From NCBI RefSeq assembly GCF_048551375.1, contig NZ_JBLYZJ010000001.1, forward strand, positions 62,001 through 126,000: a stretch of 64,000 nucleotides of DNA, read 5' to 3'. The stretch comes from Faucicola sp048551375 (GTDB lineage: Bacteria > Pseudomonadota > Gammaproteobacteria > Pseudomonadales > Moraxellaceae). The notes beneath the pieces are model-generated. The model did no database searches. It had not been told where the DNA came from and saw only the letters and a list, made by a program, of their open reading frames with translations. Within the stretch, counting starts at the first letter, position 1; the number at the start of each line of letters is the position of its first letter. The position numbers were made by a program, and so were the translations under genes. Shown here in pieces: positions 35,639 to 44,578 of the stretch.

Positions 35639-35962
35639 TTAATTTAGTGAATATTGATTTTTTGGGCAACTAATCGTCATTGAATTGGCTAGTTGGAGTA
35701 ATTTTTCGGTGGCATCATGCATGGCAATGCTATAAAACCGCTCTTTACCAATCTGCTCAACGCTGACTGTACCAGCCCCAAGCATGATTTTGAGATGATG
35801 CGACACCGCAGGGCGTGATAAGTGCAACTGCTCAGTAAGCTGATTGACATTCATCGTGCCTTGTTCAAGCAATAACTGCAAAATCTTATGGCGGTTTTCG
35901 TCTGATAGCACCACAAAAATCGGGATGCAATCTTTCATTAATGACATGGTGGCTTGGGGCAT
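35639..35962 (-). CDS. ArsR/SmtB-family transcriptional regulator
   Basis: This is a 107-residue winged-helix regulator. The recognition region NVNQLTEQLHLSRPAVSHHL lies at residues 38-57, with the ILLEQGTM and KERFYSIAMHDATEKLL segments around it. Metal-binding cysteines of ArsR or SmtB are not evident (only C11 and a C-terminal CPK), so a non-metal signal is likely. Several ATGs (35962, 35947, 35938) are possible starts. It precedes the OYE gene on the same strand. Confidence 0.85.
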   Translation of the reverse strand: MPQATMSLMKDCIPIFVVLSDENRHKILQLLLEQGTMNVNQLTEQLHLSRPAVSHHLKIMLGAGTVSVEQIGKERFYSIAMHDATEKLLQLANSMTISCPKNQYSLN

Positions 35963-36005
35963 AAAATTGCACCTTATTTAATCGGTTTCTAGCGTGGTTT
36001 AAATG

Positions 36006-36084
36006 AGAAATAAGACAGTTTGGTAGGGGCGTATTGAGTACGCCCAAAATTTTAAAGTGTTATTTCTGATTTAATTCACTATAA
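36006..36084. repeat. Nested palindromic repeat, extended copy 3
   Basis: The outer arms GAAATAAGAC and GTGTTATTTC are near-complementary. They enclose the inner palindrome GGGGCGTATTGAGTACGCCC at 36027-36046. The downstream tail CTGATTTAATTCACTATAAT matches copies 1 and 2. Confidence 0.85.
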
Positions 36085-36263
36085 TTTAATGGGTTTATAT
36101 GTTTAAAAATTTAAACGCATTATAAGTGTCAGTTTGCAAATTGTCAAAATAAAAAAACCGCCGTAATGTAAAAAATGGTAAGTTTATTTTGTGATTTTCA
36201 AAATCTCCCCTAACTGCCTCTTGATAAAATAGGGGCTATACGCCTCGCATAGATGCGGTTTGG

Positions 36264-36293
36264 GTAAAAAAAAGTCCCCCTTTGAAAAGGGGG
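36264..36293 (-). terminator. Intrinsic terminator of ppc
   Basis: On the minus strand the stem CCCCCTTT/AAAGGGGG with a two- to four-base loop is followed by AC and a run of nine T. It lies about 40 bp beyond the ppc stop. Confidence 0.85.
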
Positions 36294-36333
36294 ATTTAGG
36301 GGGATTAAAACTTAAAAGTGAGTGGTATTTATA

Positions 36334-39081
36334 TTAACCCGTATTCCTCAACCCTTGTGCAATACCATTAATGGTCAAATGCACTAAGTTCAACGCTGAC
36401 GTATAAGCACTTTCATCATCAAAGGTTTGGGTACGAAGTTCTTTTAGCAATGCCACTTGTAGCCAATTTAACCCATTCAAATATGGCAAACGCAATGCCA
36501 ACGAACGTGCTAACGAACGGTTATCATCGAGTGGTGTTTGTTGGTCGGTGAGTTGGAGCAGGGCGTTTTTACTACGTTCATATTCTGCCACGATTTGCTC
36601 AAAAATCGCTTGAGCTTCTTGCTTGTTGTCCGCCAATTCGACATAGGCTTGGGCAATGCTGATATCGGTTTTTGCCATTACCTGTGCCATATTCGATAGC
36701 ATGGCGTGCATAAAGGGCGTGTGTTGGGCATTGTGTTTGAGCTTGGCAAGGTTGTCTGGATTGTCCTTAATTAAGGTTTCCACTGCTGTGCCAAAGCCAT
36801 ACCACGCAGGCAACATCAAGCGATTTTGCATCCATGAAAATACCCACGGAATCGCTCGCAAGTCTTGAATGCGTGCCAAGGTCTTGCGACTGGCAGGGCG
36901 AGAGCCGATATTTAGACTGGCGATTTCTTTGACCAGACTGGTCTGCAAAAAGTAATCAATAAAATACGGTTGGGTAATCAGCGAGCGATAGCTGTCAAAG
37001 GCTTTGGTCGATAGCTCATTCATCAAGTCAGTATCTGGGCTTTGATTGTCTTGTTGATGGCTGACCAAACTGGCTTTTAGCGTAGCAGCAATCAAGGTTT
37101 CCAAATTCCGCTCGGCATTGCCTGCATCGGCATATTTGGCGGTGATGACTTCGCCTTGCTCGGTGATACGGATTTGCCCTGCCACTGACCCTTCTGGCTG
37201 TGCCAAAATTGCCTCAAATGACGGGCCACCACCACGACCCACGCTACCGCCACGACCGTGGAACAGGCGAAGCTGAATGGCGTATTTTTCGGCAAGTTCG
37301 ACCAGTTGTACCTCGGCTTGGTACAGCGACCATTGGCTGGTGACATAGCCACCGTCTTTATTACTATCCGAGTAGCCAAGCATGATTTCTTGCAAATTAT
37401 CACGGCTGGCAATCATGGCTTTATACCAAGGTTTGTCAAGCAATTCACTCATCACACGAGTGCTATTTTGCAAGGCTTCGATGGTTTCAAACAACGGTAC
37501 GATATTTAAACGGCTAATCGGTTGACCGTTTTGAATGGTCAATAGCCCTGTTTCTTTCAGCAATAACGCCACTGCCAAAATATCGCTGACTTGTTCGGCA
37601 TTTGAGATGATGGTTTGGTTAATGGCGGTTTCGCCAAAGCGGTTTTTGATATCGGCAGTCGCCTCAAAAATCGCCAATTCTCGCTGGGTTTGCTCATCGT
37701 ATTTGACATACGGATTATACAGTGGGCGAGCGGTGGCAAGCTCACGCAATAGCACACGTTGGCGAGCGGTTTCGGACAATGACAAATAATCTTCAAGGTC
37801 AGCGTGTTTAAACAAATCATGCACGGTTTCGGCATGAATCCCTGCATATTGGCGTAAATCCAACGGCATGAGGTAAAAGCCAAATACTTCTACCGCTCGA
37901 ATTAAATCGGTCAAACGCTCATTGGCAAGTAGCTCACTACCATTATCGACCAACGAATCATACACCGCATATAAATCTTGCAAAAATTCCTCTCGGTCAG
38001 CATACGGCTCACTTAAGCCAAAACGACAACCAAAATGCAAATCGAAAACATGTGAAGTCGCTACCAAACGTGACGAGATAAAGGCAATCGCTCGGCGATA
38101 CGGCTCTTCTTCTCGTGAAATATCTTCTTCAAGGGATTGAGCCGACAATGCCAATACCGCCTCACTGACCTTGACATGACGAATTGACAAGGGTAATTCT
38201 TGATACAGTTTGCCCAATTGGTCACGATAAAAATAAAACACCGTCGCCGATTGGCGTTTAAACGCATAGCGAAGCGTATCGGCAGACACAAACGGATTGC
38301 CGTCACGGTCACCACCAATCCAACCGCCAATGTTTAGCAAATTGGGTAATTCAACTTCGCCAAAGCGTTCTTTAAGTTGATAATCTAACTTTCGATATAG
38401 GCTCGGAATCGCCTCAAAAAAGCTCAAATCAAAATACGCAATGCCATTATCAATCTCATCTTTGACGGTGATTTTAAAATGCCGTGTTTCGTTGGTTTGC
38501 CATTGGGCGAGTAGGGCGGTTTCTAGTTGTTCTTCGATACGTTGGCGTTGATAACCGACTGCGGTATGATATTGCTCCAATAACGCACGGATTTTGCGAT
38601 GAAGCGATAAAATCGTTTGGCGTTGTACCTCGGTTGGGTGAGCCGTCAACACCGCACTGACATGGGTTTCATCGAGTTGTTGTTGTACTTGGGCATCGGA
38701 CAAGCCTTGTTGTTTGAGTTCGTCCATCACATACGCAAAGCTACTTTTTGACGCTGACTCGTCCTGCTCATGGGCGAGGCGGCGGCGTTCGTGGTGCATA
38801 TCTTCAGCGATATTAAACACTTGGGCAAACAATCCACAAGCACGAATCAAATTTTTGCGTTGTTGATGGTTTAAGGTCGGCAAAATCGCTTGAATGGTGG
38901 TCTGTGGATTTGCCCCATCCAGCAACGCATCAATGGTTTGTTGCACAGGGGTCGAGGTCTGACCAGCCAACATTTTTAACAAAATACGGCTTAATAACTG
39001 GGTGTCTTCTAATAATGGCAAATCTTTATCATTGTCCAGTAGATGGTCAAGCGTGGCATGGCTGTCAGTGTTGGTCATCAC
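36334..39081 (-). CDS. ppc: Phosphoenolpyruvate carboxylase
   Basis: This enzyme fixes bicarbonate onto PEP to make oxaloacetate for the TCA cycle. The 915-residue product has the catalytic histidine in SAVLTAHPTEVQRQTIL (near residue 148) and the glycine-rich loop FHGRGGSVGRGGGPSFEAIL. ITEQGEVITAKYAD and the conserved C-terminal NTG (GIAQGLRNTG) are also present. It is slightly longer than E. coli Ppc (883). It is divergent from prpE. Confidence 0.97.
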   Translation of the reverse strand: MMTNTDSHATLDHLLDNDKDLPLLEDTQLLSRILLKMLAGQTSTPVQQTIDALLDGANPQTTIQAILPTLNHQQRKNLIRACGLFAQVFNIAEDMHHERRRLAHEQDESASKSSFAYVMDELKQQGLSDAQVQQQLDETHVSAVLTAHPTEVQRQTILSLHRKIRALLEQYHTAVGYQRQRIEEQLETALLAQWQTNETRHFKITVKDEIDNGIAYFDLSFFEAIPSLYRKLDYQLKERFGEVELPNLLNIGGWIGGDRDGNPFVSADTLRYAFKRQSATVFYFYRDQLGKLYQELPLSIRHVKVSEAVLALSAQSLEEDISREEEPYRRAIAFISSRLVATSHVFDLHFGCRFGLSEPYADREEFLQDLYAVYDSLVDNGSELLANERLTDLIRAVEVFGFYLMPLDLRQYAGIHAETVHDLFKHADLEDYLSLSETARQRVLLRELATARPLYNPYVKYDEQTQRELAIFEATADIKNRFGETAINQTIISNAEQVSDILAVALLLKETGLLTIQNGQPISRLNIVPLFETIEALQNSTRVMSELLDKPWYKAMIASRDNLQEIMLGYSDSNKDGGYVTSQWSLYQAEVQLVELAEKYAIQLRLFHGRGGSVGRGGGPSFEAILAQPEGSVAGQIRITEQGEVITAKYADAGNAERNLETLIAATLKASLVSHQQDNQSPDTDLMNELSTKAFDSYRSLITQPYFIDYFLQTSLVKEIASLNIGSRPASRKTLARIQDLRAIPWVFSWMQNRLMLPAWYGFGTAVETLIKDNPDNLAKLKHNAQHTPFMHAMLSNMAQVMAKTDISIAQAYVELADNKQEAQAIFEQIVAEYERSKNALLQLTDQQTPLDDNRSLARSLALRLPYLNGLNWLQVALLKELRTQTFDDESAYTSALNLVHLTINGIAQGLRNTG

Positions 39082-39390
39082 ATTTCCTCTGTGTTTTGCT
39101 TAAATTAAAAAAAATTTATCATAGCATAAATCTATCAAAACGCTTGAGAATAGTTGCAGATTTTCTCAAAAAAATGGTTATACCAATGCAAAAAAATCGT
39201 AGCCATCAATTTGAACGGTAAAATCTATAAATAAACCATGAATATACCTTGACGCTGTATAAGGCTTTTGTTATATTTTAAAAACGATACACATCGTATC
39301 ATTTAATATCCTAAATATTTTATGATAAATTCATGGAATGAGTTTATTTTCAAACCTGTTTTTCACCATCCAATCTGCTAAGGACAGCGT
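39082..39390. other. 309-bp divergent promoter region between ppc and prpE
   Basis: No coding sequence is evident. The region is AT-rich. Near 39280-39330 ACGATACACATCGTATC forms an inverted repeat (GATAC-ACATC-GTATC, 39286-39300) that could be an operator for either gene. TTTATGATAAATTC downstream may hold a -10 for prpE. Confidence 0.5.
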
Positions 39391-41385
39391 ATGACATTCA
39401 CCGAACTTCACCAACAATCCCTCAATGACAAAGCCACCTTTTGGGGTGAGCAAGCCAAACGTATCTATTGGCATAAAGAGCCTACCCAAATTCTTGATGA
39501 CAGCAATCTACCCTTTGCCAAATGGTTTGTCGGTGGCGAAACCAATCTTTGCTATAACATGGTTGACCGTCACCTTGAAGACCGTGCCGAGCAGGACGCA
39601 TTTGTGTGGATTTCGACCGAAATTAACGAGCAAATGACCGACAATTATCCCAATATTGTTAAAGCCTTCAAAGCCCTTGGCAACCCTGTCGAGCTATACA
39701 CTGACTATGCCAAACGCCGTTTGACCTACAATGACTTATATAAAGAAGTCAATTACTTTGCCGATGTGCTACAACGTCAAGGCGTGGGTCGTGGTGACCG
39801 TGTTGTGATTTATATGCCGATGATTCTTGAAGCGGCGTATGCCATGCTTGCGTGTGTGCGTATCGGTGCGATTCATTCTGTAGTATTTGGCGGTTTCGCC
39901 TCTCATAACTTAGCTGTTCGTATGGACGATGCTGAAGCCAAAATGGTGATTACCGTGGATGCAGGTCTGCGTGGTGGTAAGCTGATTAACTACAAAAACT
40001 TGGTGAATAAAGCCGTTGAAGAAGCCAAAGGCAATACCAAAGTGCTAGTCGTTGACCGTGGCATCATGCCGTTTGAAGCCATACAAAGTGACAAGCAACA
40101 AGACATTGATTATGCCACTGAGCGTGCGATTAGTGTCGAAAACAATGCCAAAGTACCTTGTGTATGGTTAGAATCAAACGAGCCATCGTACCTACTTTAT
40201 ACCTCTGGTACGACAGGTACACCAAAAGGTGTGCAACGTGACACAGGCGGTCATGCGGTTGCCATGACTACGGCAATGGACTTGATTTATGATGGTAAAG
40301 CAGGCGAAACCTTCTGGGCAATCTCAGACATCGGCTGGGCGGTAGGACATTCGTTTACCATTTATGCACCGTTATTGGCAGGTATGACCAGTATCATGTA
40401 TGAAGGCTTACCTACCATTCCGAACCCAGGGATTTGGTGGCGGATTGTCGAAGCCAATAAGGTCAATATCCTATTCACCGCACCGACTGGCGTGCGTATG
40501 CTTCGCAAACAAGATGAAATGTGGATGAGCCGTTATGACATCTCAAGCCTAAAATCATTCTTCTTGGCAGGTGAACCACTCGATGAGCCGACCGCAGAAT
40601 GGCTAACAGGTCATATGGGTGTGCCTATTCTTGACCACTACTGGCAAACCGAAACAGGCTGGCCTATCCTAAGCCACGCCCCTAAATTTGCCAATGATGC
40701 TGACCATAAGCCACACAAACAAGGCTCACCGGGGTATCCGATGTTTGGTTTTGATGCCCAAGTCATCAACGAAGCAACAGGCGAACCTTGTCAACCGAAT
40801 GAAAAAGGGATGTTGATGCTTGCATCACCCTTGCCACCGGGTTGTTTAAGCACGGTTTGGCGTAATGATGAACGCTTTATCAATGGCTATTTCTCACTGC
40901 TTGATGGTAAACAATACTCAACCTCTGACTATGCAGTGATTGATGAAAACGGCTACTACTATATCTTAGGGCGTACCGATGACGTAATTAACGTGGCAGG
41001 ACACCGTCTTGGTACAAAAGAAATCGAAGAGGCGATTGGACATCACCCAGAAGTGGCAGAATCTGCCGTAGTCGGTATCCATGATGAACTCAAAGGCGAA
41101 TTACCGATTGCCTTCTGTATCCTTAAAAATCACGAGTTGGTGGAAGATACCGAAAACCGTTTCCGTATCGAACAACAAATCGTGGGTGAGGTCGCAAGAC
41201 AATTAGGGGCATTGGCAAAACCTGCTGCTGTGTATTTCCCGAAAGCCTTGCCAAAAACTCGCTCGGGTAAAATCTTACGCCGTTCGATTAAGGCATTGGC
41301 AGAGGGCAAAGAAACAGGCGATATGAGTACCCTTGATGATCCATCAGCGATTGATGCGGTGAAACAAGCGATTGCGGATTATTAA
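39391..41385 (+). CDS. prpE: Propionyl-CoA synthetase (acyl-CoA synthetase, PrpE type)
   Basis: This is an AMP-forming acyl-CoA ligase. The 664-residue product has the adenylate signature LLYTSGTTGTPKGVQRDTGG, in which the GVQRD extension is typical of PrpE. It also has the GIWWRIVEANKVNILFTAPT core, the TETGWP motif, and the catalytic Lys in PKTRSGKILRRSIK near the C-terminus. It heads a cluster that ends in propionyl-CoA chemistry, supporting propionate as substrate. Acetyl-CoA synthetase activity cannot be excluded. Confidence 0.87.
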   Translation: MTFTELHQQSLNDKATFWGEQAKRIYWHKEPTQILDDSNLPFAKWFVGGETNLCYNMVDRHLEDRAEQDAFVWISTEINEQMTDNYPNIVKAFKALGNPVELYTDYAKRRLTYNDLYKEVNYFADVLQRQGVGRGDRVVIYMPMILEAAYAMLACVRIGAIHSVVFGGFASHNLAVRMDDAEAKMVITVDAGLRGGKLINYKNLVNKAVEEAKGNTKVLVVDRGIMPFEAIQSDKQQDIDYATERAISVENNAKVPCVWLESNEPSYLLYTSGTTGTPKGVQRDTGGHAVAMTTAMDLIYDGKAGETFWAISDIGWAVGHSFTIYAPLLAGMTSIMYEGLPTIPNPGIWWRIVEANKVNILFTAPTGVRMLRKQDEMWMSRYDISSLKSFFLAGEPLDEPTAEWLTGHMGVPILDHYWQTETGWPILSHAPKFANDADHKPHKQGSPGYPMFGFDAQVINEATGEPCQPNEKGMLMLASPLPPGCLSTVWRNDERFINGYFSLLDGKQYSTSDYAVIDENGYYYILGRTDDVINVAGHRLGTKEIEEAIGHHPEVAESAVVGIHDELKGELPIAFCILKNHELVEDTENRFRIEQQIVGEVARQLGALAKPAAVYFPKALPKTRSGKILRRSIKALAEGKETGDMSTLDDPSAIDAVKQAIADY

Positions 41386-41410
41386 TTTTTTAAACAAAAA
41401 GGATTTTAAA

Positions 41411-42904
41411 ATGACCATTCAAAAAGTCAAACAACTTATCAACGGTGAATTTGTCGATTCAGCCACTAACCAATGGATTGACCTCAACAACCCAGCCACC
41501 CAAGAAGTCATCGCCCAAGTGCCACAAACCACACAGGACGAGATTAACCAAGCTGTTGCCAGTGCGGTCGAAGCCTTCAAAACTTGGCGTAAAACCCCAA
41601 TCAACACACGCTCACGCATTTTCCTAAAATACCAACAACTTATCCGTGACAACATGGACGAGCTTGCCAGTATGCTGACCGAAGAGCAAGGCAAAACCCT
41701 TGCCGATGCCAAAGGCGATGTGTTCCGTGGTCTTGAAGTGGTCGAACACGCTTCAGGTATTGGTAACCTACAACAAGGTGCGTTTATCGAAAATGTCGCC
41801 ACAGGCGTGGATATGTACAACATCCAACAACCGCTTGGCGTGTGTGCAGGGATTACCCCATTTAACTTCCCAGCCATGATTCCGCTATGGATGTTCCCAA
41901 TGGCGATTGCCACGGGTAACACCTTTATCTTGAAGCCATCAGAACAGAACCCAATGGTAACCATGCGTTTGGTTGAGCTTGCCCTTGAAGCAGGGATTCC
42001 AAAAGGCGTGTTAAACGTGGTGCATGGCGGTAAAGACACCGTTGATGCGATTTGTACCCACCCAGATATCAAAGCGATTTCGTTTGTTGGCTCGACTGCC
42101 GTTGGTACGCACGTTTATAACACCGCAAGCCAAGCAGGTAAACGTGTCCAGTGTATGATGGGGGCGAAAAACCATGCGGTCATCCTACCTGATGCCAATA
42201 AAGAACAATGCCTTAACCAATTAGCAGGGGCAGCGTTTGGAGCGGCAGGTCAGCGTTGTATGGCGTTGTCAGTGGTGATTCTAGTCGGTGAAGCCAAAAA
42301 CTGGGTCGGTGATATCGTTGAACGTGCCAAAAAATTGGTGGTATCAGCAGGTAAAGATGACAAAGACCTTGGACCTGTGATTTCACCACAAGCCAAACAA
42401 CGTGTCGAACGTCTGATTCAAGCAGGTGTTGATGAGGGTGCAGAGCTATTGCTAGATGGTCGTGGTATCAAAGTCGAAGGCTATGAAAATGGTAACTTCG
42501 TAGGGCCAACTATCTTGGATAAAGTCACCACAGATATGACTTGCTATCAACAAGAAATCTTTGGACCAGTCCTTGATATCATGTACGCTGACAGCCTTGA
42601 TGAAGCGATTGCGATTATCAATGCCAACCCAAACGGCAACGGTACAGCGATTTTCACCCAGTCAGGGGCGGCTGCTCATAAATTCCAACAAGATATTGAT
42701 GTGGGTCAAGTGGGTATCAACTTGCCGATTCCTGTGCCACTACCAATGTTCTCATTCACAGGCTCTCGTGCCAGTAAGCTGGGCGATTTAGGTCCTTATG
42801 GTAAACAAGCGGTGCAGTTCTACACCCAAACCAAAACCGTTACTGCTCGTTGGTTTGATGATGAGGCCAGTAAAGGCGTGAATACCACGATTTCATTAAA
42901 ATAA
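41411..42904 (+). CDS. mmsA: Methylmalonate-semialdehyde dehydrogenase (acylating)
   Basis: MmsA oxidises and decarboxylates methylmalonate semialdehyde to propionyl-CoA, the last valine-specific step. The start ATG at 41411 follows AAAAGGATTTTAAA. The 497-residue ALDH-fold product shows LGVCAGITPFNFPAMIPLWM, the NAD site SFVGSTAVGTHVY, and the catalytic Cys in GQRCMALSVV near residue 283. The absence of the usual general-base Glu and the MMGAKNHAVI segment are family features of CoA-dependent MMSDH. It lies 25 bp after prpE. Confidence 0.95.
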   Translation: MTIQKVKQLINGEFVDSATNQWIDLNNPATQEVIAQVPQTTQDEINQAVASAVEAFKTWRKTPINTRSRIFLKYQQLIRDNMDELASMLTEEQGKTLADAKGDVFRGLEVVEHASGIGNLQQGAFIENVATGVDMYNIQQPLGVCAGITPFNFPAMIPLWMFPMAIATGNTFILKPSEQNPMVTMRLVELALEAGIPKGVLNVVHGGKDTVDAICTHPDIKAISFVGSTAVGTHVYNTASQAGKRVQCMMGAKNHAVILPDANKEQCLNQLAGAAFGAAGQRCMALSVVILVGEAKNWVGDIVERAKKLVVSAGKDDKDLGPVISPQAKQRVERLIQAGVDEGAELLLDGRGIKVEGYENGNFVGPTILDKVTTDMTCYQQEIFGPVLDIMYADSLDEAIAIINANPNGNGTAIFTQSGAAAHKFQQDIDVGQVGINLPIPVPLPMFSFTGSRASKLGDLGPYGKQAVQFYTQTKTVTARWFDDEASKGVNTTISLK

Positions 42905-42914
42905 TGCTGTCGTG

Positions 42915-43802
42915 ATGACTATGGTAAAAACTTGCCACTTGCTGAACACCGATGACGGTGAGCAAGTGGCACTTTGGCATATTGCTAAGCAACCATTTAA
43001 CCAATCTCAACCTAATACTAAAGTCATTGAAAATGCCATTTTTTTGACACATGGGGCATTTTCGGATAAACGAATTATGTTAGGGATTGCTGAATTTTTA
43101 GCAACATTAAATTATCAGTGTTTTATTTTGGAGTGGCGTGGGCATGGTGACAGCCCTAAGCCCGCAAAAGAATTTGATTTTAACACCGTTGCCAAATACG
43201 ACATTAAAGCCAGTTTTGATTATTTAATCAATGACTTACAGGTGAAGTCGTTACATTGTATTACCCATAGTGGTGGTGGTATTGCTTTAACATTGTGCTT
43301 GATACATTACCCTCACTATCAAGCCATAATTAAAAGTGCCAGTATCGTGGCTTGTCAAGCGTTTGGAGCGGTGCAAACCCGTGTCGACTTTGTCCGATTG
43401 TGGTTGGCAAAACAACTGACCAAACATTTGGGCTTTATCCCTGCCAAGTGGTTTAAACTTGGGGTGATAAACGAAACTTATGCCACCATGCAACCGTGGT
43501 TTGATTGGAATTTAACTAAGCAATTTGTGAATTTGGATAACTCCATTGATTATCGAACCCAAATGCCAAAGGTTAAAGTTCCGATTATCGCCATTGCAGG
43601 GCTAGGGGATAAGTGGATTGCACCGATTGCAGGGTGTAAAGCGTTTTTAGATGCCTTTGAGCATGAGGCAAATGAATTTATGGCGTTTGGTATTCGCCAT
43701 CAGCATTTAGAAGATTATACGCATGGTCGGATTATGCTGAGTAAAAATGCCAGTGGTGAGGTGTGGCAAGCTATATTAAATTGGATTACATTGCATACTT
43801 GA
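42915..43802 (+). CDS. Alpha/beta hydrolase
   Basis: This is a 295-residue serine hydrolase of unknown substrate. The nucleophile elbow is HCITHSGGGIALTL, HGAFSDKR is the oxyanion region, and ILEWRGHGDSPKP is a typical strand 4 to 5 transition. The acid and histidine are likely in GLGDKWIAP and RHQHLEDY. It lies 10 bp after mmsA, so it may assist the same pathway, perhaps as an ester or thioester hydrolase; this is inferred from position only. Confidence 0.75.
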   Translation: MTMVKTCHLLNTDDGEQVALWHIAKQPFNQSQPNTKVIENAIFLTHGAFSDKRIMLGIAEFLATLNYQCFILEWRGHGDSPKPAKEFDFNTVAKYDIKASFDYLINDLQVKSLHCITHSGGGIALTLCLIHYPHYQAIIKSASIVACQAFGAVQTRVDFVRLWLAKQLTKHLGFIPAKWFKLGVINETYATMQPWFDWNLTKQFVNLDNSIDYRTQMPKVKVPIIAIAGLGDKWIAPIAGCKAFLDAFEHEANEFMAFGIRHQHLEDYTHGRIMLSKNASGEVWQAILNWITLHT

Positions 43803-43845
43803 GGGATGTAAGGTTTTTGAGATTATATTGAGAGCGATTTATCAC

Positions 43846-43868
43846 CTCCCCTGTTAAGCAAGGGGGAG
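43846..43868. repeat. CTCCCC hairpin repeat
   Basis: CTCCCCT and AGGGGGAG arms pair around GTTAAGCA, followed by a second G-run (AGAGGGGGTT). It is related to elements at 29361 and 36205. Confidence 0.65.
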
Positions 43869-43943
43869 CTAGAGGGGGTTAATCTAACTATGGTTTCAAG
43901 TTGGCATCTTACTTAAATGACAATTGAAATTTGAACAGAAAAA

Positions 43944-44279
43944 ATGTCAAAACCACAATTTACCGATGAGTTAGCCAACATTAACCAAAAAATTTTGGCT
44001 GACGGCGAAACCCTACCCCAAGTCACAATGAAAGACGGCACAAAGGTACAAACAGGCACAGTAGCGACCATGCTCCATAACATTGAACGCTATAACGCAG
44101 GTGAGCGTGGTGATGTTGAGCAAGAGCTAATTCAAGCCATTCCAACCTTAATTAAAATTGGTATGTTTGAATTGTTTAGTGTTGATGAATGGGCATCAAA
44201 CGAAAATTTAGGGCGTAACTTTTTGGCTAAACAAGCTAGACAATTAATCGGTGAATATCAAAAGATATTAAATGACTAA
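43944..44279 (+). CDS. Hypothetical protein inside the valine cluster
   Basis: This is a 111-residue soluble protein that I cannot assign. It is predicted mostly helical, with a beta-like segment LPQVTMKDGTKVQTGTVATM near residue 25 and a basic helix RNFLAKQARQLIGEYQK at the end. It has no signal peptide. Its final 8 bp overlap the next gene start, so the two are translationally coupled. Confidence 0.65.
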   Translation: MSKPQFTDELANINQKILADGETLPQVTMKDGTKVQTGTVATMLHNIERYNAGERGDVEQELIQAIPTLIKIGMFELFSVDEWASNENLGRNFLAKQARQLIGEYQKILND

Positions 44280-44508
44280 AGTACAAAGATATCAAAGATT
44301 AAAATTTCCCAAACTTGGCGAAGTTTTTGTTGGCTATGATTTAAGAGTAACTGATGAAAAGAGTGGGTATTTTGGTTGTTATGGCATTATTGATAGAATT
44401 TCATCATATACTACAGAGAGCCACTCTGAATACAAATTGAGATTAGAGTTTGAAAATAAAGGCGTATATGAATACTTAGATTTCTATGAAGAGCAATTAA
44501 GTCACTAA
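44272..44508 (+). CDS. Hypothetical small protein
   Basis: This is a 78-residue protein not recognised by me. It has a compact beta-rich look (LGEVFVGYDLRVTDEKSGYF, then YKLRLEFENKGVYEYLDFY). The ATG overlaps the end of the preceding gene. The pair lies between the hydrolase and the acyl-CoA dehydrogenase and does not resemble catabolic enzymes. Confidence 0.6.
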   Translation: MTKVQRYQRLKFPKLGEVFVGYDLRVTDEKSGYFGCYGIIDRISSYTTESHSEYKLRLEFENKGVYEYLDFYEEQLSH

Positions 44509-44578
44509 ATTTATTGAAAGAAAATTCGCACGTTGCAAGTAAATACTTTTTTAATAGTAATTTTTTAAGGAAATCAAA

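Larger units (their letters stand above)
35963..36333. other. 371-bp stretch between ppc and the ArsR gene
   Basis: No gene is seen. It holds the long nested GGGCGTAT repeat (36006-36084), a CTCCCC-type hairpin near 36205-36235 and the ppc terminator (36264-36293). The stretch just left of 36006 should carry the arsR promoter, but I cannot identify it with confidence. Confidence 0.7.

Noticed and set aside
36656..38330. Several frames on both strands inside ppc
   Set aside because: All are contained in ppc, a 915-residue well-conserved gene.
41419..42072. A 217-codon minus-strand frame within mmsA
   Set aside because: It is antisense to mmsA with Ser/Ala-rich translation and no homology pattern.
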